DNA of 64,000 nt, taken from contig JBNMJK010000001.1 in the NCBI GenBank assembly GCA_050873765.1, forward strand, positions 37,437 to 101,436. The letters are read 5' to 3'. The stretch is from Sodaliphilus sp050873765 (GTDB lineage: Bacteria > Bacteroidota > Bacteroidia > Bacteroidales > Muribaculaceae). The notes under the pieces are model-generated. The model ran no database searches, had not been told where the DNA came from, and worked only from the letters and a program-made list of their open reading frames with translations. Shown here piece by piece: positions 34,388-43,029 of the stretch; positions within the stretch are counted from its first letter, which is position 1, and the number at the start of each line of letters is the position of its first letter. The translations under genes and the position numbers were made by a program.

Positions 34388-34391
34388 CTCT

Positions 34392-35105
34392 ATGTACACT
34401 TTTCAAGGGAAATCTATTTCGGAACATCTGCAAGCTCTTGCCGAGCGTGGCAACAAGAAGTTTGCCGCTATGCTCAACCCGGGTGTGGAGCGGGTGCTCG
34501 GCATTCGTATGCCGCACCTTCGCCGCCTGGCGCGGCAAATAGCCGCCGACGGGTCGTGGCGTGAGTATGTGGCCGATGCCGACGCTTACTTTATGGAGAG
34601 CCGAATGTTGCATGGCATGGTGATTGCCTATGTGAAGGGCATCGGCATATCGGAGCGGCTGGCGCTGGTGAAGGAGTGGGTGCCGTGTATCAATTCGTGG
34701 TCGGTGTGCGATAACGTGTGCTGCACGTTCAAGCCTAAGCCTGCGGAGCGTGACCAATGGTGGCGCTTCATTCAGCCCTATTTCAGGTCGCCCCGCACCT
34801 ATGAGCTCCGCTTTGCCGTGGTGATGGCTTTAGACGTGTTTGTGGACGAGGAGCACATTGCGCAAATTCTCCGCATTGCCGGCACCATTCGCCACGATGG
34901 GTATTACGTGAAGATGGCGGTGGCATGGCTTCTGGCTGAATGTTTTGTGAAGTTTCCCGATGCCACGATGCCATTCCTTGCACACAACAGCCTCGACAAT
35001 TTCACGCACAACAAGGCGCTGCAGAAAATATGCGAGTCGTTCCGCGCCACCGATGAGCAAAAGGCTGCCGTTCGCCTGCTTAGACGAAAGGAGCCCCGAA
35101 AATGA
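34392..35105 (+). CDS. AlkD-like DNA alkylation repair protein (HEAT-repeat glycosylase)
   Basis: 237 residues. The all-helical HEAT-like architecture is visible in repeats such as MPHLRRLARQIA, WVPCINSWSVCDNVC, RSPRTYELRFAVVMALDVF and IRHDGYYVKMAVAWLLAECF; the WSVCD and YVKMAVAW motifs are conserved in the family. AlkD enzymes excise 3- and 7-alkylpurines by base flipping without the usual active site. It overlaps mutY by 4 bp (ATGA), forming a two-gene base-excision repair unit. Several Cys residues (WSVCDNVCCTF) are unusual but not diagnostic. Confidence 0.9.
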   Translation: MYTFQGKSISEHLQALAERGNKKFAAMLNPGVERVLGIRMPHLRRLARQIAADGSWREYVADADAYFMESRMLHGMVIAYVKGIGISERLALVKEWVPCINSWSVCDNVCCTFKPKPAERDQWWRFIQPYFRSPRTYELRFAVVMALDVFVDEEHIAQILRIAGTIRHDGYYVKMAVAWLLAECFVKFPDATMPFLAHNSLDNFTHNKALQKICESFRATDEQKAAVRLLRRKEPRK

Positions 35106-36112
35106 CACATCCTTTTGCATTGGCCCTGCTGCGATGGTATGCCGCCAACGGGCGCGACCTACCTTGGCGCCACACCACCGACCCTTATCCCATCTGGCTC
35201 AGCGAGGTGATTCTGCAGCAAACGCGCATTGAGCAAGGGCGCGACTACTGGCTCAGGTTCATAGACCGCTATCCCACGGTGCAGAGCCTTGCCCAGGCGA
35301 GTGAGGACGATGTGCTGCGGCTCTGGCAGGGGCTTGGCTACTACAGCCGGGCAAGAAACCTGCACACTGCCGCCAAGCAGATTGTGGCACAAGGCGAGTT
35401 TCCCACTACGCTGGAAGGCATCAAGGCGCTCAAAGGTGTGGGCGACTACACGGCTGCCGCCATCGCCTCCTTTGCCTTTGGCGTGCCAGCGGCGGTGGTT
35501 GATGGCAACGTTTACCGTGTGCTCAGTCGGCATTTTGGCATCGCCACTCCCATCAATTCCACAGAAGGGAAAAAAGAGTTTACCGCCCTTGCGCAAGAAT
35601 TGCTCCCCAGCCGTCAAGCCTCAGCCTACAATCAGGCCATCATGGACTTTGGCGCGCTGCAATGCACACCCAAGAGTCCGTCGTGCAGCACTTGCCCCAT
35701 AGCCGACACTTGCCAGGCACTGCACAGCCACATGGTGGACACCTTGCCCGTGAAACTGAAAACGCTTACCGTGAAGACCCGCCATTTGCAATACATCTAT
35801 ATTCGGGTGAATGGATTGACCGCTATTCGCCGCAGGCCTTCGGGCGACATCTGGCAAGGCCTGTGGGAGCCACTGCTGATTGAAAATGAGAAGCTACCCC
35901 AGCTTGGTGGCACGCTCATACCACTGCGGAAAAAGGTGAAGCACGTGCTCACCCATAGGGTGCTTTACGCCGATTTCTATCTCCTTGATGCCCAAGAAAA
36001 ACCCACATTGCCATCGGAATTCGTATGGGTGCGAGAGTCCGACCTGCACCGCTACGCCCTTCCGCGCCTCGTGGAGCTACTGATTCACACCCTCCCCAAC
36101 TCACCCCTCTAA
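35102..36112 (+). CDS. mutY: A/G-specific adenine glycosylase
   Basis: 336 residues. The catalytic glutamate Glu35 lies in SEVILQQTRIEQ; the helix-hairpin-helix IKALKGVGDYTAAAIASFA (~107-125), catalytic Asp134 (VVDGNVYRV) and the [4Fe-4S] ligands C188-x6-C-x2-C-x5-C204 are intact. A C-terminal Nudix-like domain (~225-330) recognises 8-oxoguanine. It removes A mispaired with 8-oxoG. Coupled to the AlkD-like gene upstream. Confidence 0.96.
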   Translation: MTHPFALALLRWYAANGRDLPWRHTTDPYPIWLSEVILQQTRIEQGRDYWLRFIDRYPTVQSLAQASEDDVLRLWQGLGYYSRARNLHTAAKQIVAQGEFPTTLEGIKALKGVGDYTAAAIASFAFGVPAAVVDGNVYRVLSRHFGIATPINSTEGKKEFTALAQELLPSRQASAYNQAIMDFGALQCTPKSPSCSTCPIADTCQALHSHMVDTLPVKLKTLTVKTRHLQYIYIRVNGLTAIRRRPSGDIWQGLWEPLLIENEKLPQLGGTLIPLRKKVKHVLTHRVLYADFYLLDAQEKPTLPSEFVWVRESDLHRYALPRLVELLIHTLPNSPL

Positions 36113-36239
36113 TCCAGCTCAGGGTGCATAAAGTTGCCCTGTAGAGCTTGCCAGGACTATACCCCCTTAATGTCCGAATCCCTGCCCTGCGTCCCTACGG
36201 TTTCTAATTGGGAGCCGTAAAGTGTTGTGGGAGGGATAT
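36113..36239. other. Region after mutY
   Basis: No gene. A weak hairpin (TACGG...CCGTA, about 36197-36220) without a T run is the only structure seen between mutY and the tRNA-Val terminator. Confidence 0.4.
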
Positions 36240-36272
36240 AAAAAAAGAAGAAATTCGATTTCGAACTTCTTC
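36240..36272 (-). terminator. Terminator of tRNA-Val
   Basis: On the minus strand GAAGAAGTTCG (36272-36262) pairs with CGAATTTCTTC (36257-36247, one G-T) over a 4-nt loop, followed by a seven-base U tract. Confidence 0.88.
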
Positions 36273-36278
36273 TTTTCG

Positions 36279-36353
36279 TAGAGACGAAGGGATTCGAACC
36301 CTTGACCTCTGCAATGTGACTGCAGCGCTCTAAACCAGCTGGGCTACGCCTCT
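36279..36353 (-). tRNA. tRNA-Val (CAC)
   Basis: The minus strand gives a complete cloverleaf: acceptor AGAGGCG/CGTCTCT (one G-T), anticodon stem CTGCA/TGCAG with loop GTCACAT (anticodon CAC), T-arm AAGGG TTCGAAT CCCTT and discriminator A73. CCA is not encoded. The CAC anticodon reads GTG, a codon that is very frequent in this window. Confidence 0.94.
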
Positions 36354-36592
36354 ATGTTGCGTTTAGCACTGCAAAAGTAATAAAAAATACTGACTTGGCA
36401 ATACTATTCTGCTTTTATTTTTGAAAAAAGTTTTTTTGCTGCGTTTTTTTGCTGTGAATGATGCGGATAAATTGTGGTGGGTGATGCCCTTTTTTCACTG
36501 ATTATGACTATCTTTGCATCATTAGAGCCTTCCGCAGATATTTTATGTGAATATTTACAGGGCTCGATTGATTAACCTAACAATGTAAAACT
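36354..36592 (+). promoter_or_regulatory. Upstream region of the small basic protein gene
   Basis: AT-rich sequence with TATCTTTG at 36509-36516 as an exact -7 match; a good -33 element is not seen. The leader would be about 70 nt. No other feature found. Confidence 0.5.
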
Positions 36593-36769
36593 ATGGCAAA
36601 AAGAAAATCAAACACAGGTGTGCCAGGACTGTCGTTTTCCTGGAAGCGGGCCTTGGGCATTACCCAAGCCAAACAGAAGATTGCACGGCAAACGGGCATA
36701 CCCACCACGAAGGCTGGCATGGAACGCAAGATTGGAAAATGGCTGATTGACACCATTTTCGGCAAGTGA
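36593..36769 (+). CDS. Small conserved-looking basic protein (58 residues)
   Basis: ATG 36593 to TGA 36767-36769. The protein begins MAKRKSNTGVPGLSF and is rich in Lys/Arg with the helical stretch TQAKQKIARQTGIPTT; no signal or membrane segment. A -7 element lies upstream, and its codon use is like that of its neighbours, so it is probably real. The basic, short form suggests nucleic-acid or ribosome binding. I recall similar short proteins in other Bacteroidota but cannot name a family. Confidence 0.6.
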   Translation: MAKRKSNTGVPGLSFSWKRALGITQAKQKIARQTGIPTTKAGMERKIGKWLIDTIFGK

Positions 36770-36803
36770 CGTGTGCACTTTAGCTCTGGCCGACGGCGGC
36801 CTG

Positions 36804-37598
36804 CTACTGGCGGAACGGCGGTGGCGTGGGGTGTGACATCTCCTCGTCCACGCCCTCACAGAATGTGGCCAGGTCCTGTGCATCGTCGTCGAGCTGTGCG
36901 GCATAGTTGAGGCGCTTCTGGCAGAAGCGGTGCATCCATATACAGAAAATCACCAACGGTATGTAGCTGAGATAGGTGAGCAGTTCATGCTCTGCCCCCA
37001 TCATGAGTATGGCGTCGTAGATGCCGTGCGCCAGCACGGGCGCTATCCACACAAGATAGCGGTATTTTCTGAAACGTAGCGGATAGAAGTGCGTCAGTGA
37101 GTAGAAGAAACCCATCAGCACGGCATCGATATAGTGGCCTGGCACGGCGAGAACACCCCTTACGAGGGCTATTTGTCTCCAACTTTCTTCTCCGCTGAAG
37201 AAGATGTAGAGCACGTTCTCAAAACCGGCAAATCCCATTCCTATGCACACGGCATACACTATGCCGTCGAGCGCCTCGTCGTAGTCGTCGCAGTTGCGAA
37301 GCATCAGCCAAAGCATGAGCAGCTTCATCGACTCCTCCGAAATGGCTGCACCCACAAAGGCCGATACTATACCTCTGACAAATGGCAGGAAGTACATGAG
37401 GCCATAATCGGAATTGAGCAACAGTCCTTCAAGCGCCATAGCAAGTGGTACGGAAAGCAGTGCCGAGAACAAGCCGTAAATCAAGGCCTGGACGATGCGT
37501 ATGGATGGCTCGGGGCGCTTGCGGTCGCGATACAGAACGTAGCCCACCAGCAGCACTGCCGGCAGAAGGCTATAGAAAAGCATTTTCAGTGATTCCAT
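36804..37598 (-). CDS. PrsW-family intramembrane metalloprotease
   Basis: 264 residues with about seven membrane helices. The family motifs are present: EE in AAISEESMK (Glu88-Glu89), FAGFEN, the metal-site histidine in VPGHYIDAVLMGF and AHGIYDAI. PrsW proteases start regulated proteolysis of anti-sigma factors in Bacillus; the target here is unknown, and no sigma/anti-sigma pair is adjacent. A cytoplasmic tail rich in Asp/Pro ends the protein. It lies 14 bp downstream of a helical protein gene, probably one operon. Confidence 0.87.
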   Translation of the reverse strand: MESLKMLFYSLLPAVLLVGYVLYRDRKRPEPSIRIVQALIYGLFSALLSVPLAMALEGLLLNSDYGLMYFLPFVRGIVSAFVGAAISEESMKLLMLWLMLRNCDDYDEALDGIVYAVCIGMGFAGFENVLYIFFSGEESWRQIALVRGVLAVPGHYIDAVLMGFFYSLTHFYPLRFRKYRYLVWIAPVLAHGIYDAILMMGAEHELLTYLSYIPLVIFCIWMHRFCQKRLNYAAQLDDDAQDLATFCEGVDEEMSHPTPPPFRQ

Positions 37599-37612
37599 AA
37601 ATTCGTGTTGTT

Positions 37613-38080
37613 CTAAAAATATTGATTAAGCGTATCTATTTCAATCATGGTCAATGGCGCAATTCCCAGCCACATTGCCACATTTTTCAGGGCCGTCACC
37701 ACCTGGGGCGAGGCATCAGCGAAGTGTCTGGTCATGCGAATGAGGAATTGAACGATTTTGAGCCGGTCTTCCGGCTGGGCGTATTGCGAAATGGCTGTGG
37801 CGCACTCTGCTATGATGCCCGACCACGCCACAGGAGTGTAGCGGCATTTCTCGTTCAAGATGTCCGTCAGCCACATTCTGCACATCTGCGCCTTTTCCGC
37901 TGGGTAGTGGGCTGAGATGAAATTATCCACATAGGTTTGCTTTTGCTCCATATTTTGTGGACTCTGCTGCACCACATAGCCCACCAAGCCCATTAGCGAC
38001 AGCAAAAAACTTCTACGCTCACCCATAAACAAAGAGGACGGGTGCTCGATATCGTTGATTATATCATCAATCTGTTTCAT
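37613..38080 (-). CDS. Uncharacterised helical cytoplasmic protein upstream of prsW
   Basis: 155 residues from ATG 38080 (MKQIDDIINDIEHPSSLF); a longer frame to 38116 adds residues overlapping the promoter area. Mostly alpha-helical with no signal peptide, one moderately hydrophobic segment (FLLSLMGLVGYVVQQ) and no recognised motif. Operonic with the PrsW-type protease gene, so it may be a partner or regulator of it. TAACTTTG on the minus strand (38215-38208) is an exact -7 element upstream. Confidence 0.6.
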   Translation of the reverse strand: MKQIDDIINDIEHPSSLFMGERRSFLLSLMGLVGYVVQQSPQNMEQKQTYVDNFISAHYPAEKAQMCRMWLTDILNEKCRYTPVAWSGIIAECATAISQYAQPEDRLKIVQFLIRMTRHFADASPQVVTALKNVAMWLGIAPLTMIEIDTLNQYF

Positions 38081-38207
38081 CGTATATATATGTATATACT
38101 GGTTTTGAGCGCGCACCGTGATAAATCTCGTAAAGGAAAGGTCATCCCGCTTCTGGAATCATCGGTTTTTTGTGTCTTGCATTGTGGCGCGCGCGTCACT
38201 TTTTCTG

Positions 38208-38247
38208 CAAAGTTAATACAAATCTCTCTACAAATTGCGTAACTTTG
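38208..38247. promoter_or_regulatory. Divergent promoter pair (prsW operon / FKBP-ZIP operon)
   Basis: TAACTTTG occurs on the minus strand at 38215-38208 and on the plus strand at 38240-38247, so two exact -7 elements face away from each other over 24 bp and their upstream regions overlap. Simultaneous polymerase binding at both is unlikely. Confidence 0.65.
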
Positions 38248-38290
38248 TAGAAAATAGGTGCACTTCTGCATCAATAAACAATCGGAAATC

Positions 38291-38689
38291 ATGAACAAAC
38301 AGGCATACAAGCTCAAAAACGAACAATGGCTTGAGGCAAAGTCGAAAGAAGACGGCGTTTGCCCTCTCCCTAAAGGCATATTCTATAAAGTGCTGGCAAG
38401 TGGCAATCCCGACGGCAAAACGCCCGACATAGGCAGTGTGGTGGTGGCTCACTACAGCGGCCGCACCATTGATGGAAAGGAGTTCGACAGCAGCTACGGC
38501 GGCGCACCGCTTGCCATTCGCATGCGCGAGTTGATTGAGGGTTGGGTGATAGCCCTGCAGCGAATGTGTGTGGGCGACAAGTGGGAACTCTACATTCCTG
38601 CCGACATGGGGTATGGCAAGTTTGCCCAGCCGGGCATTCCGGCCTACTCCACCCTGATTTTCCAAATAGAATTGATAGGATTAGGATAA
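38291..38689 (+). CDS. FKBP-type peptidyl-prolyl cis-trans isomerase
   Basis: 132 residues from ATG 38291 (MNKQAYKLKNEQW), chosen because the -7 element at 38240-38247 places the transcript start near 38254. The FKBP core is clear: VVAHYSGRTIDGKEFDSSYG, IEGWVIALQRMCVGDKWELYIPADMGYG and a final TLIFQIELIGL. It isomerises X-Pro bonds. There is no signal peptide, so it is cytoplasmic. The ZIP transporter gene follows after 14 bp. Confidence 0.92.
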   Translation: MNKQAYKLKNEQWLEAKSKEDGVCPLPKGIFYKVLASGNPDGKTPDIGSVVVAHYSGRTIDGKEFDSSYGGAPLAIRMRELIEGWVIALQRMCVGDKWELYIPADMGYGKFAQPGIPAYSTLIFQIELIGLG

Positions 38690-38703
38690 CAGCGAGCGAT
38701 GCC

Positions 38704-39462
38704 ATGATTGAAAATGTGATATATAGCGCCCTTGGGCTGTGTGGCGCCACCTTGATAGGCTCCTTCGTGGGATTCGCCTTTAAGCAGCTGCCTCACAAGT
38801 GGAACGATGCAGTGCTGGGCTACTGTGCCGGTGTGATGATGGCTGCCTCCGTGCTGGGGCTGCTGCTGCCCGCTGCCGATATGGCTGGCGGCGGCTGGGG
38901 CATTGCCTGGGTGGTGGTAGGCGGAATGGTGGGCGCATTTTTCCTCAATGTGCTCGACTTTGTAACGCCTCACCTTCACCACATCACGGGGCTCGACCAG
39001 GAGCAGCACGCCCACAATGCCTCGCTCAACCATATCCTGCTTTTTGTGATGGCGATAGCCATACACAAGTTGCCCGAAGGCATGGCGGCTGGCGTGAGTT
39101 TCAATGGTGAGAGCGTGGGCAACGCCTGGACGGTGACGGTGGGCATTGCCCTACAGAATGTGCCGGAGGGCATGGTGGTGATTTCGCCGCTGCTCGTGGC
39201 GGGAGTGAGCCGAATGCGCACCTTCCTCATTTCCTTGGGCATAGGCATGCTGGAGATAGCCGGTGTGCTCATCGGCTTCTTTGCCGGAGGCATATCACAA
39301 GTGCTGCTTCCTGTGATGCTGGCATTCGCAGGCGGAGCGATGCTCTATGTGGTGAGCGACGAGATGATTCCCGAAACCCATATCCACGGCTATGAAAAGC
39401 AGGCCACCTATGCGCTCATACTGGGCTTCCTCACTATGTTGGTGCTGGAGCGCACGCTGTGA
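38704..39462 (+). CDS. ZIP-family metal transporter (GufA-type)
   Basis: 253 residues from ATG 38704, 14 bp after the FKBP stop; longer in-frame starts would overlap that gene. About eight membrane helices. The binuclear metal site is recognisable: helix 4 AIHKLPEGMAAG and helix 5 ALQNVPEGMVV, with Gln at the first position of helix 5, as in the GufA/BbZIP branch. Members move Zn2+ or other divalent cations into the cytoplasm. A His/Gln-rich loop (HLHHITGLDQEQHAHN) between helices 3 and 4 could bind metal. Regulation is not visible (no Zur-type site seen). Confidence 0.9.
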   Translation: MIENVIYSALGLCGATLIGSFVGFAFKQLPHKWNDAVLGYCAGVMMAASVLGLLLPAADMAGGGWGIAWVVVGGMVGAFFLNVLDFVTPHLHHITGLDQEQHAHNASLNHILLFVMAIAIHKLPEGMAAGVSFNGESVGNAWTVTVGIALQNVPEGMVVISPLLVAGVSRMRTFLISLGIGMLEIAGVLIGFFAGGISQVLLPVMLAFAGGAMLYVVSDEMIPETHIHGYEKQATYALILGFLTMLVLERTL

Positions 39463-39528
39463 GAATTGGCGCTACGCCATTGCTACTTTTTTTTTAATTG
39501 AAAACTATACACCTCTTATAAAATAAGA

Positions 39529-40938
39529 ATGATGACTAAAGAACTGAAATGCCCCAAATGTGGAAACGTGTTTAAGGTGGATGAGGCCGACTACGCCTCC
39601 ATCGTGTCGCAGGTGAAGAACGCAGAGTTTGAGCAGGAACTTCAAAACAGACTCAACGAGATGCAGAAGCGCGCAATGGCCGAGCAGCAGCTTGAAAAGG
39701 CCAAGTATGAGCAGTCGCTACAGAGTAAACTGTCGAAAAAAGACTCTGAACTGGGCGCCAAAGATGCCGAGATTGAGCGACTGAAGACGGAAAAGGACAG
39801 CGAGATGATGCGCTTGAAAACCCAAATGGACGCTGAAATTGAACGCCTGAAAATGCAATTACACAATATCGAGGCCAAGAAAGACGCCGAGCTTACCATT
39901 GAGCTTAACAAGAAGGACCAGGCCATAGCCGAGCTAAACTCTACCATTGCCCAAAGTTCAAACAAGCTCCAGATAGCCCTGATGGAGGAGCGCAACAAGG
40001 CGCAAATGAGCGCACAGGAAAAAGACAATGAGATAGCCCAGCTGCGCGCCAACGCCGAACTGGAGAAGCGCGAGGCGAAAATTCATGAAGACTCGCTTCT
40101 GAAGCGGCACGAGGAAGAACTACGCATGAAGCAGGAGCAAATCGACTACTATAAGGACTTGAAAACCAAAATGTCCACTAAAATGGTGGGCGAAACGCTG
40201 GAGCAGCATTGCAGCATACAGTTTGAGCAATACATTCGACCGATGATGCCAAATGCCTACTTCGACAAGGACAACGACGCCAGCAGCGGCTCAAAAGGCG
40301 ACTTCATTTTCCGCGACTCCGACGACGGCATAGAATACATCTCCATCATGTTTGAGATGAAAAACGAGATGGACACCACCGCCACTAAGCACAAAAACGA
40401 CGACTTTCTGAAAAAGCTCGATGAGGACCGCAACAAGAAAGGCTGTGAGTTTGCCGTGCTGGTGAGCCTGCTGGAGGCCGACAACGACCTCTATAACTGT
40501 GGCATCGTGAACAAGAGCCACCTCTATCCCAAGATGTATGTGATTCGTCCACAATTCTTTGTGCCGTTCATCAATCTGATAGTGCAAGCCTCAAAAAAGA
40601 GCCTCGACTACAGAAAAGAGCTGAAAATAGCGCAAAGCAAAGAGGTGGACGTGACCAACTTCGAGGCCAAGATGGAAGAGTTCAAAGGTAAGTTTGGCCG
40701 ACACTACGAGTTGGCGTCGAAAAAATTCAGCGATGCCATCAAGCAGATCGACGACACAATAGCCAAGCTCCAGAAGGTGAGAGAATCACTCACAGGCTCG
40801 GAAAAAAACCTCCGTCTTGCCCAGCAAGACACCGAAGGCCTCACCATTCGCCGCCTCACCTACAACAACCCCACCATGCGGGCAAAGTTCGACGAGGCCC
40901 GAAACGCCGCCACCCCCGACCACACACCCCAAGAATAA
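39529..40938 (+). CDS. DUF2130 domain protein with zinc ribbon and coiled coil
   Basis: 469 residues; the ATG at 39532 is an equally good start. A short N-terminal zinc-ribbon half (CPKCGNVF, Cys8-Cys11) is followed by a long charged coiled coil (~30-215) and the DUF2130 domain (~220-400), with motifs such as GSKGDFIFRDSDDG and SIMFEMKNEMDTT. The D...E-x-K spacing in those motifs recalls PD-(D/E)XK nucleases, an inference I make only from the pattern. The protein is cytoplasmic and its function is unknown. It appears monocistronic. Confidence 0.83.
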   Translation: MMTKELKCPKCGNVFKVDEADYASIVSQVKNAEFEQELQNRLNEMQKRAMAEQQLEKAKYEQSLQSKLSKKDSELGAKDAEIERLKTEKDSEMMRLKTQMDAEIERLKMQLHNIEAKKDAELTIELNKKDQAIAELNSTIAQSSNKLQIALMEERNKAQMSAQEKDNEIAQLRANAELEKREAKIHEDSLLKRHEEELRMKQEQIDYYKDLKTKMSTKMVGETLEQHCSIQFEQYIRPMMPNAYFDKDNDASSGSKGDFIFRDSDDGIEYISIMFEMKNEMDTTATKHKNDDFLKKLDEDRNKKGCEFAVLVSLLEADNDLYNCGIVNKSHLYPKMYVIRPQFFVPFINLIVQASKKSLDYRKELKIAQSKEVDVTNFEAKMEEFKGKFGRHYELASKKFSDAIKQIDDTIAKLQKVRESLTGSEKNLRLAQQDTEGLTIRRLTYNNPTMRAKFDEARNAATPDHTPQE

Positions 40939-41059
40939 CCGTCGGCTCTCCCGATAAAGCCCCCTGGGGGGAGACTGTAGAGGACGCGCGGTCAGTGCGG
41001 TCGAATCCAGTATGTCTGCTGTCGAGTGTAATGTGTTTTTTACAATGCGCAGGGTGGGG

Positions 41060-42289
41060 CTATTTGAGAAAGAGGCAGGCGTCGCCGTAGCTGAGGAAGC
41101 GGAAGTCGTGCGCGAGGGCGTAGTCGTAGATTTTGCGCCAATGGTCTTCTCCCACGAATGCCGACACGAGCAAGAGCAGTGTGCTCTGTGGCTGGTGGAA
41201 GTTGGTGATCATTCCGCTGATAATCCGGTACTGGAATCCTGGCGCTATCATCAGCTGGGTGCTGCCCATGTAGGCTTGCGCATGGTGCCGGTCGAGATAG
41301 TCCACGATGTTTTGCAGTGCTTTTTTGGTGCTGATTTCGCAAGGAGTGCTGTAGGGCATCCATTGCTTCACGGTGAGCGCCTCTTCATCGGCATCGGGAT
41401 TCTGCTCCAGAATTTGCCCCACATAGTAGAGACTTTCAAGTGTGCGCACGCTTGTGGTGCCCACTGCCACCACAGGGCCTTCCACATTAATCAAATCCAC
41501 AAGTAGGCTGCGCTGCACGGATATGAACTCGTGGTGCATCTCGTGTCCGCCTATATCCTCGCTTTTCACGGGCTGGAATGTGCCTGCGCCCACATGGAGG
41601 GTGAGCTCGCGGCGTGTGATGCCCCGCTTGTCACATTCGGCAAGCACCTCGTCGGTGAAGTGGAGCCCCGCTGTGGGTGCCGCCACGCTGCCATCGATGT
41701 GGCTATACACGGTTTGGTAGTCGGCAGAATCTGAAGCTTCAGTGCCGCGATTGAGGTAAGGGGGAATTGGAATCTCGCCTATCGCTTCCAGAATGGAGGC
41801 AAAGGTGACTTCGCCATTCCATGTGAACACGATTTCAAACGAATTGCCACGGCGCGCGCCACGGGTGGCCTCGAGGGTGATGGTTTTGCCGTCCACGCTC
41901 ACCTGCTGCGTGAGCGCACCTTGCTTCCAGCGCTTGCTGTTGCCCACCAGGCAGAGCCATGTGCATGAGCGAGTGGTCTGGAAAATAAGCTGGTAGTCGC
42001 ACGGAGCCACTGGCTCGAGGCAGAAAATCTCGATAGCGGAGCCTGTGGCCTTACGGAATCGCAGACGGGCGTTGATTACACGGGTGTTGTTATACACCAG
42101 CATCGTGTTGGGCGGCAGAAGGCTTGGTACATCATAGAAGTGGCCTTCCTGAATGTCGCCCCCCACATGGTAGAGCAGCAGTTTGCACTGCTCGCGTGCG
42201 GCGAGCGGGTGCTTTGCGATTCGTTGGTCAGGCAGGGTATAATTATAGTCGCTGATGCGTATGTGGCGCACCTTGTCAAAAGTGTTCAT
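41060..42289 (-). CDS. queA: tRNA S-adenosylmethionine ribosyltransferase-isomerase
   Basis: 409 residues. Conserved segments are all present: YNYTLPDQRIAKHPLAAREQCKLL split over the N-terminus, MLVYNNTRVINARL, TAGLHFTDEVL, LHVGAGTFQPVKSEDI and MITNFHQPQSTLLLLVSAF. It converts preQ1 in tRNA to epoxyqueuosine using the ribosyl group of SAM. Slightly longer than the E. coli enzyme because of insertions around 90-150. Last gene of the minus-strand cluster. The preQ1 biosynthesis genes are not in the window. Confidence 0.94.
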   Translation of the reverse strand: MNTFDKVRHIRISDYNYTLPDQRIAKHPLAAREQCKLLLYHVGGDIQEGHFYDVPSLLPPNTMLVYNNTRVINARLRFRKATGSAIEIFCLEPVAPCDYQLIFQTTRSCTWLCLVGNSKRWKQGALTQQVSVDGKTITLEATRGARRGNSFEIVFTWNGEVTFASILEAIGEIPIPPYLNRGTEASDSADYQTVYSHIDGSVAAPTAGLHFTDEVLAECDKRGITRRELTLHVGAGTFQPVKSEDIGGHEMHHEFISVQRSLLVDLINVEGPVVAVGTTSVRTLESLYYVGQILEQNPDADEEALTVKQWMPYSTPCEISTKKALQNIVDYLDRHHAQAYMGSTQLMIAPGFQYRIISGMITNFHQPQSTLLLLVSAFVGEDHWRKIYDYALAHDFRFLSYGDACLFLK

Positions 42290-42318
42290 ATTGTGAGTGA
42301 ATGATTATCTAAAAAAAA

Positions 42319-43029
42319 TTATTCAAAGCCCTTTCTTTGTCCTTCCTCAAGCATCTTCTTCACGTCGAAGTAAAAACCTTCAGTCTTGCTGCCTTCGCGC
42401 TTTTCCACTTTCACGTAGTCGATGCCCGCCTCCACCTCCTCATGGTCCACAGCCTTGAAGCCGAGGTAGTTCACAATGTCGTATTCATGCATTGGGCAAA
42501 TCACCACCCATGGGTGCTCCTTGGTGCCGTCGCCGCTGGTCATGATGGCGCTGAGCAGCAGATGAATGTTTTTGGTGAACACCTCGTAGCGCGCATATTT
42601 CTTTTTAGCTTTCAGTGCGTAGGCAAAGTATTCAAGCTGTTCGAAGTCGAACATGTTGTCTTGAAGCGAGAGATTGGCGTAATGCTCCAGCGAGTCGCAC
42701 TCGTCGCGCGACAGCTCTTTTTTGTAGATGTATTCCTCCACCTTGTCGGCGTAAACCGACTGGCGGTAAGGGTTGTAGTCTTCCTGAAACATGTAGCCGT
42801 AATAAAGGTTTCGCATATCCTCAAGCTCAAACTTATTGTAGTTGAACGAAATGTAGGTTTTGAGCAGCCTTGGATAGTAGAAGCGCGATTCGGGATTGGC
42901 GGTAACGCTCTTCACACGGTTGAAGTCAACGGGTATAATCTCCTTCTTCTGCGCCGAGGCCGGGAGCGCAAACGCCATCATAAAAATAGCGCAAACGCTT
43001 GATATGGTGATGATGGATTTAAATTTCAT
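42319..43029 (-). CDS. DUF4919-type periplasmic protein
   Basis: 236 residues from ATG 43029 (MKFKSIITISSVCAIF), which starts a clean signal peptide ending at ASAQ and overlaps the upstream stop (ATGA). The mature protein carries the family pattern VDFNRVKSVTANPESRFYYPRLLKTY, YYGYMFQEDYNPY and VVICPMHEYDIVNYLGF. No known activity; the late IxxxxHEYD region may bind metal. It is in an operon-like run between a small membrane protein and queA. Confidence 0.8.
   Translation of the reverse strand: MKFKSIITISSVCAIFMMAFALPASAQKKEIIPVDFNRVKSVTANPESRFYYPRLLKTYISFNYNKFELEDMRNLYYGYMFQEDYNPYRQSVYADKVEEYIYKKELSRDECDSLEHYANLSLQDNMFDFEQLEYFAYALKAKKKYARYEVFTKNIHLLLSAIMTSGDGTKEHPWVVICPMHEYDIVNYLGFKAVDHEEVEAGIDYVKVEKREGSKTEGFYFDVKKMLEEGQRKGFE

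Noticed and set aside
38542..38703. Long N-terminal extension of the ZIP transporter
   Set aside because: It overlaps the FKBP gene entirely in another frame; ATG 38704 gives a normal first helix.
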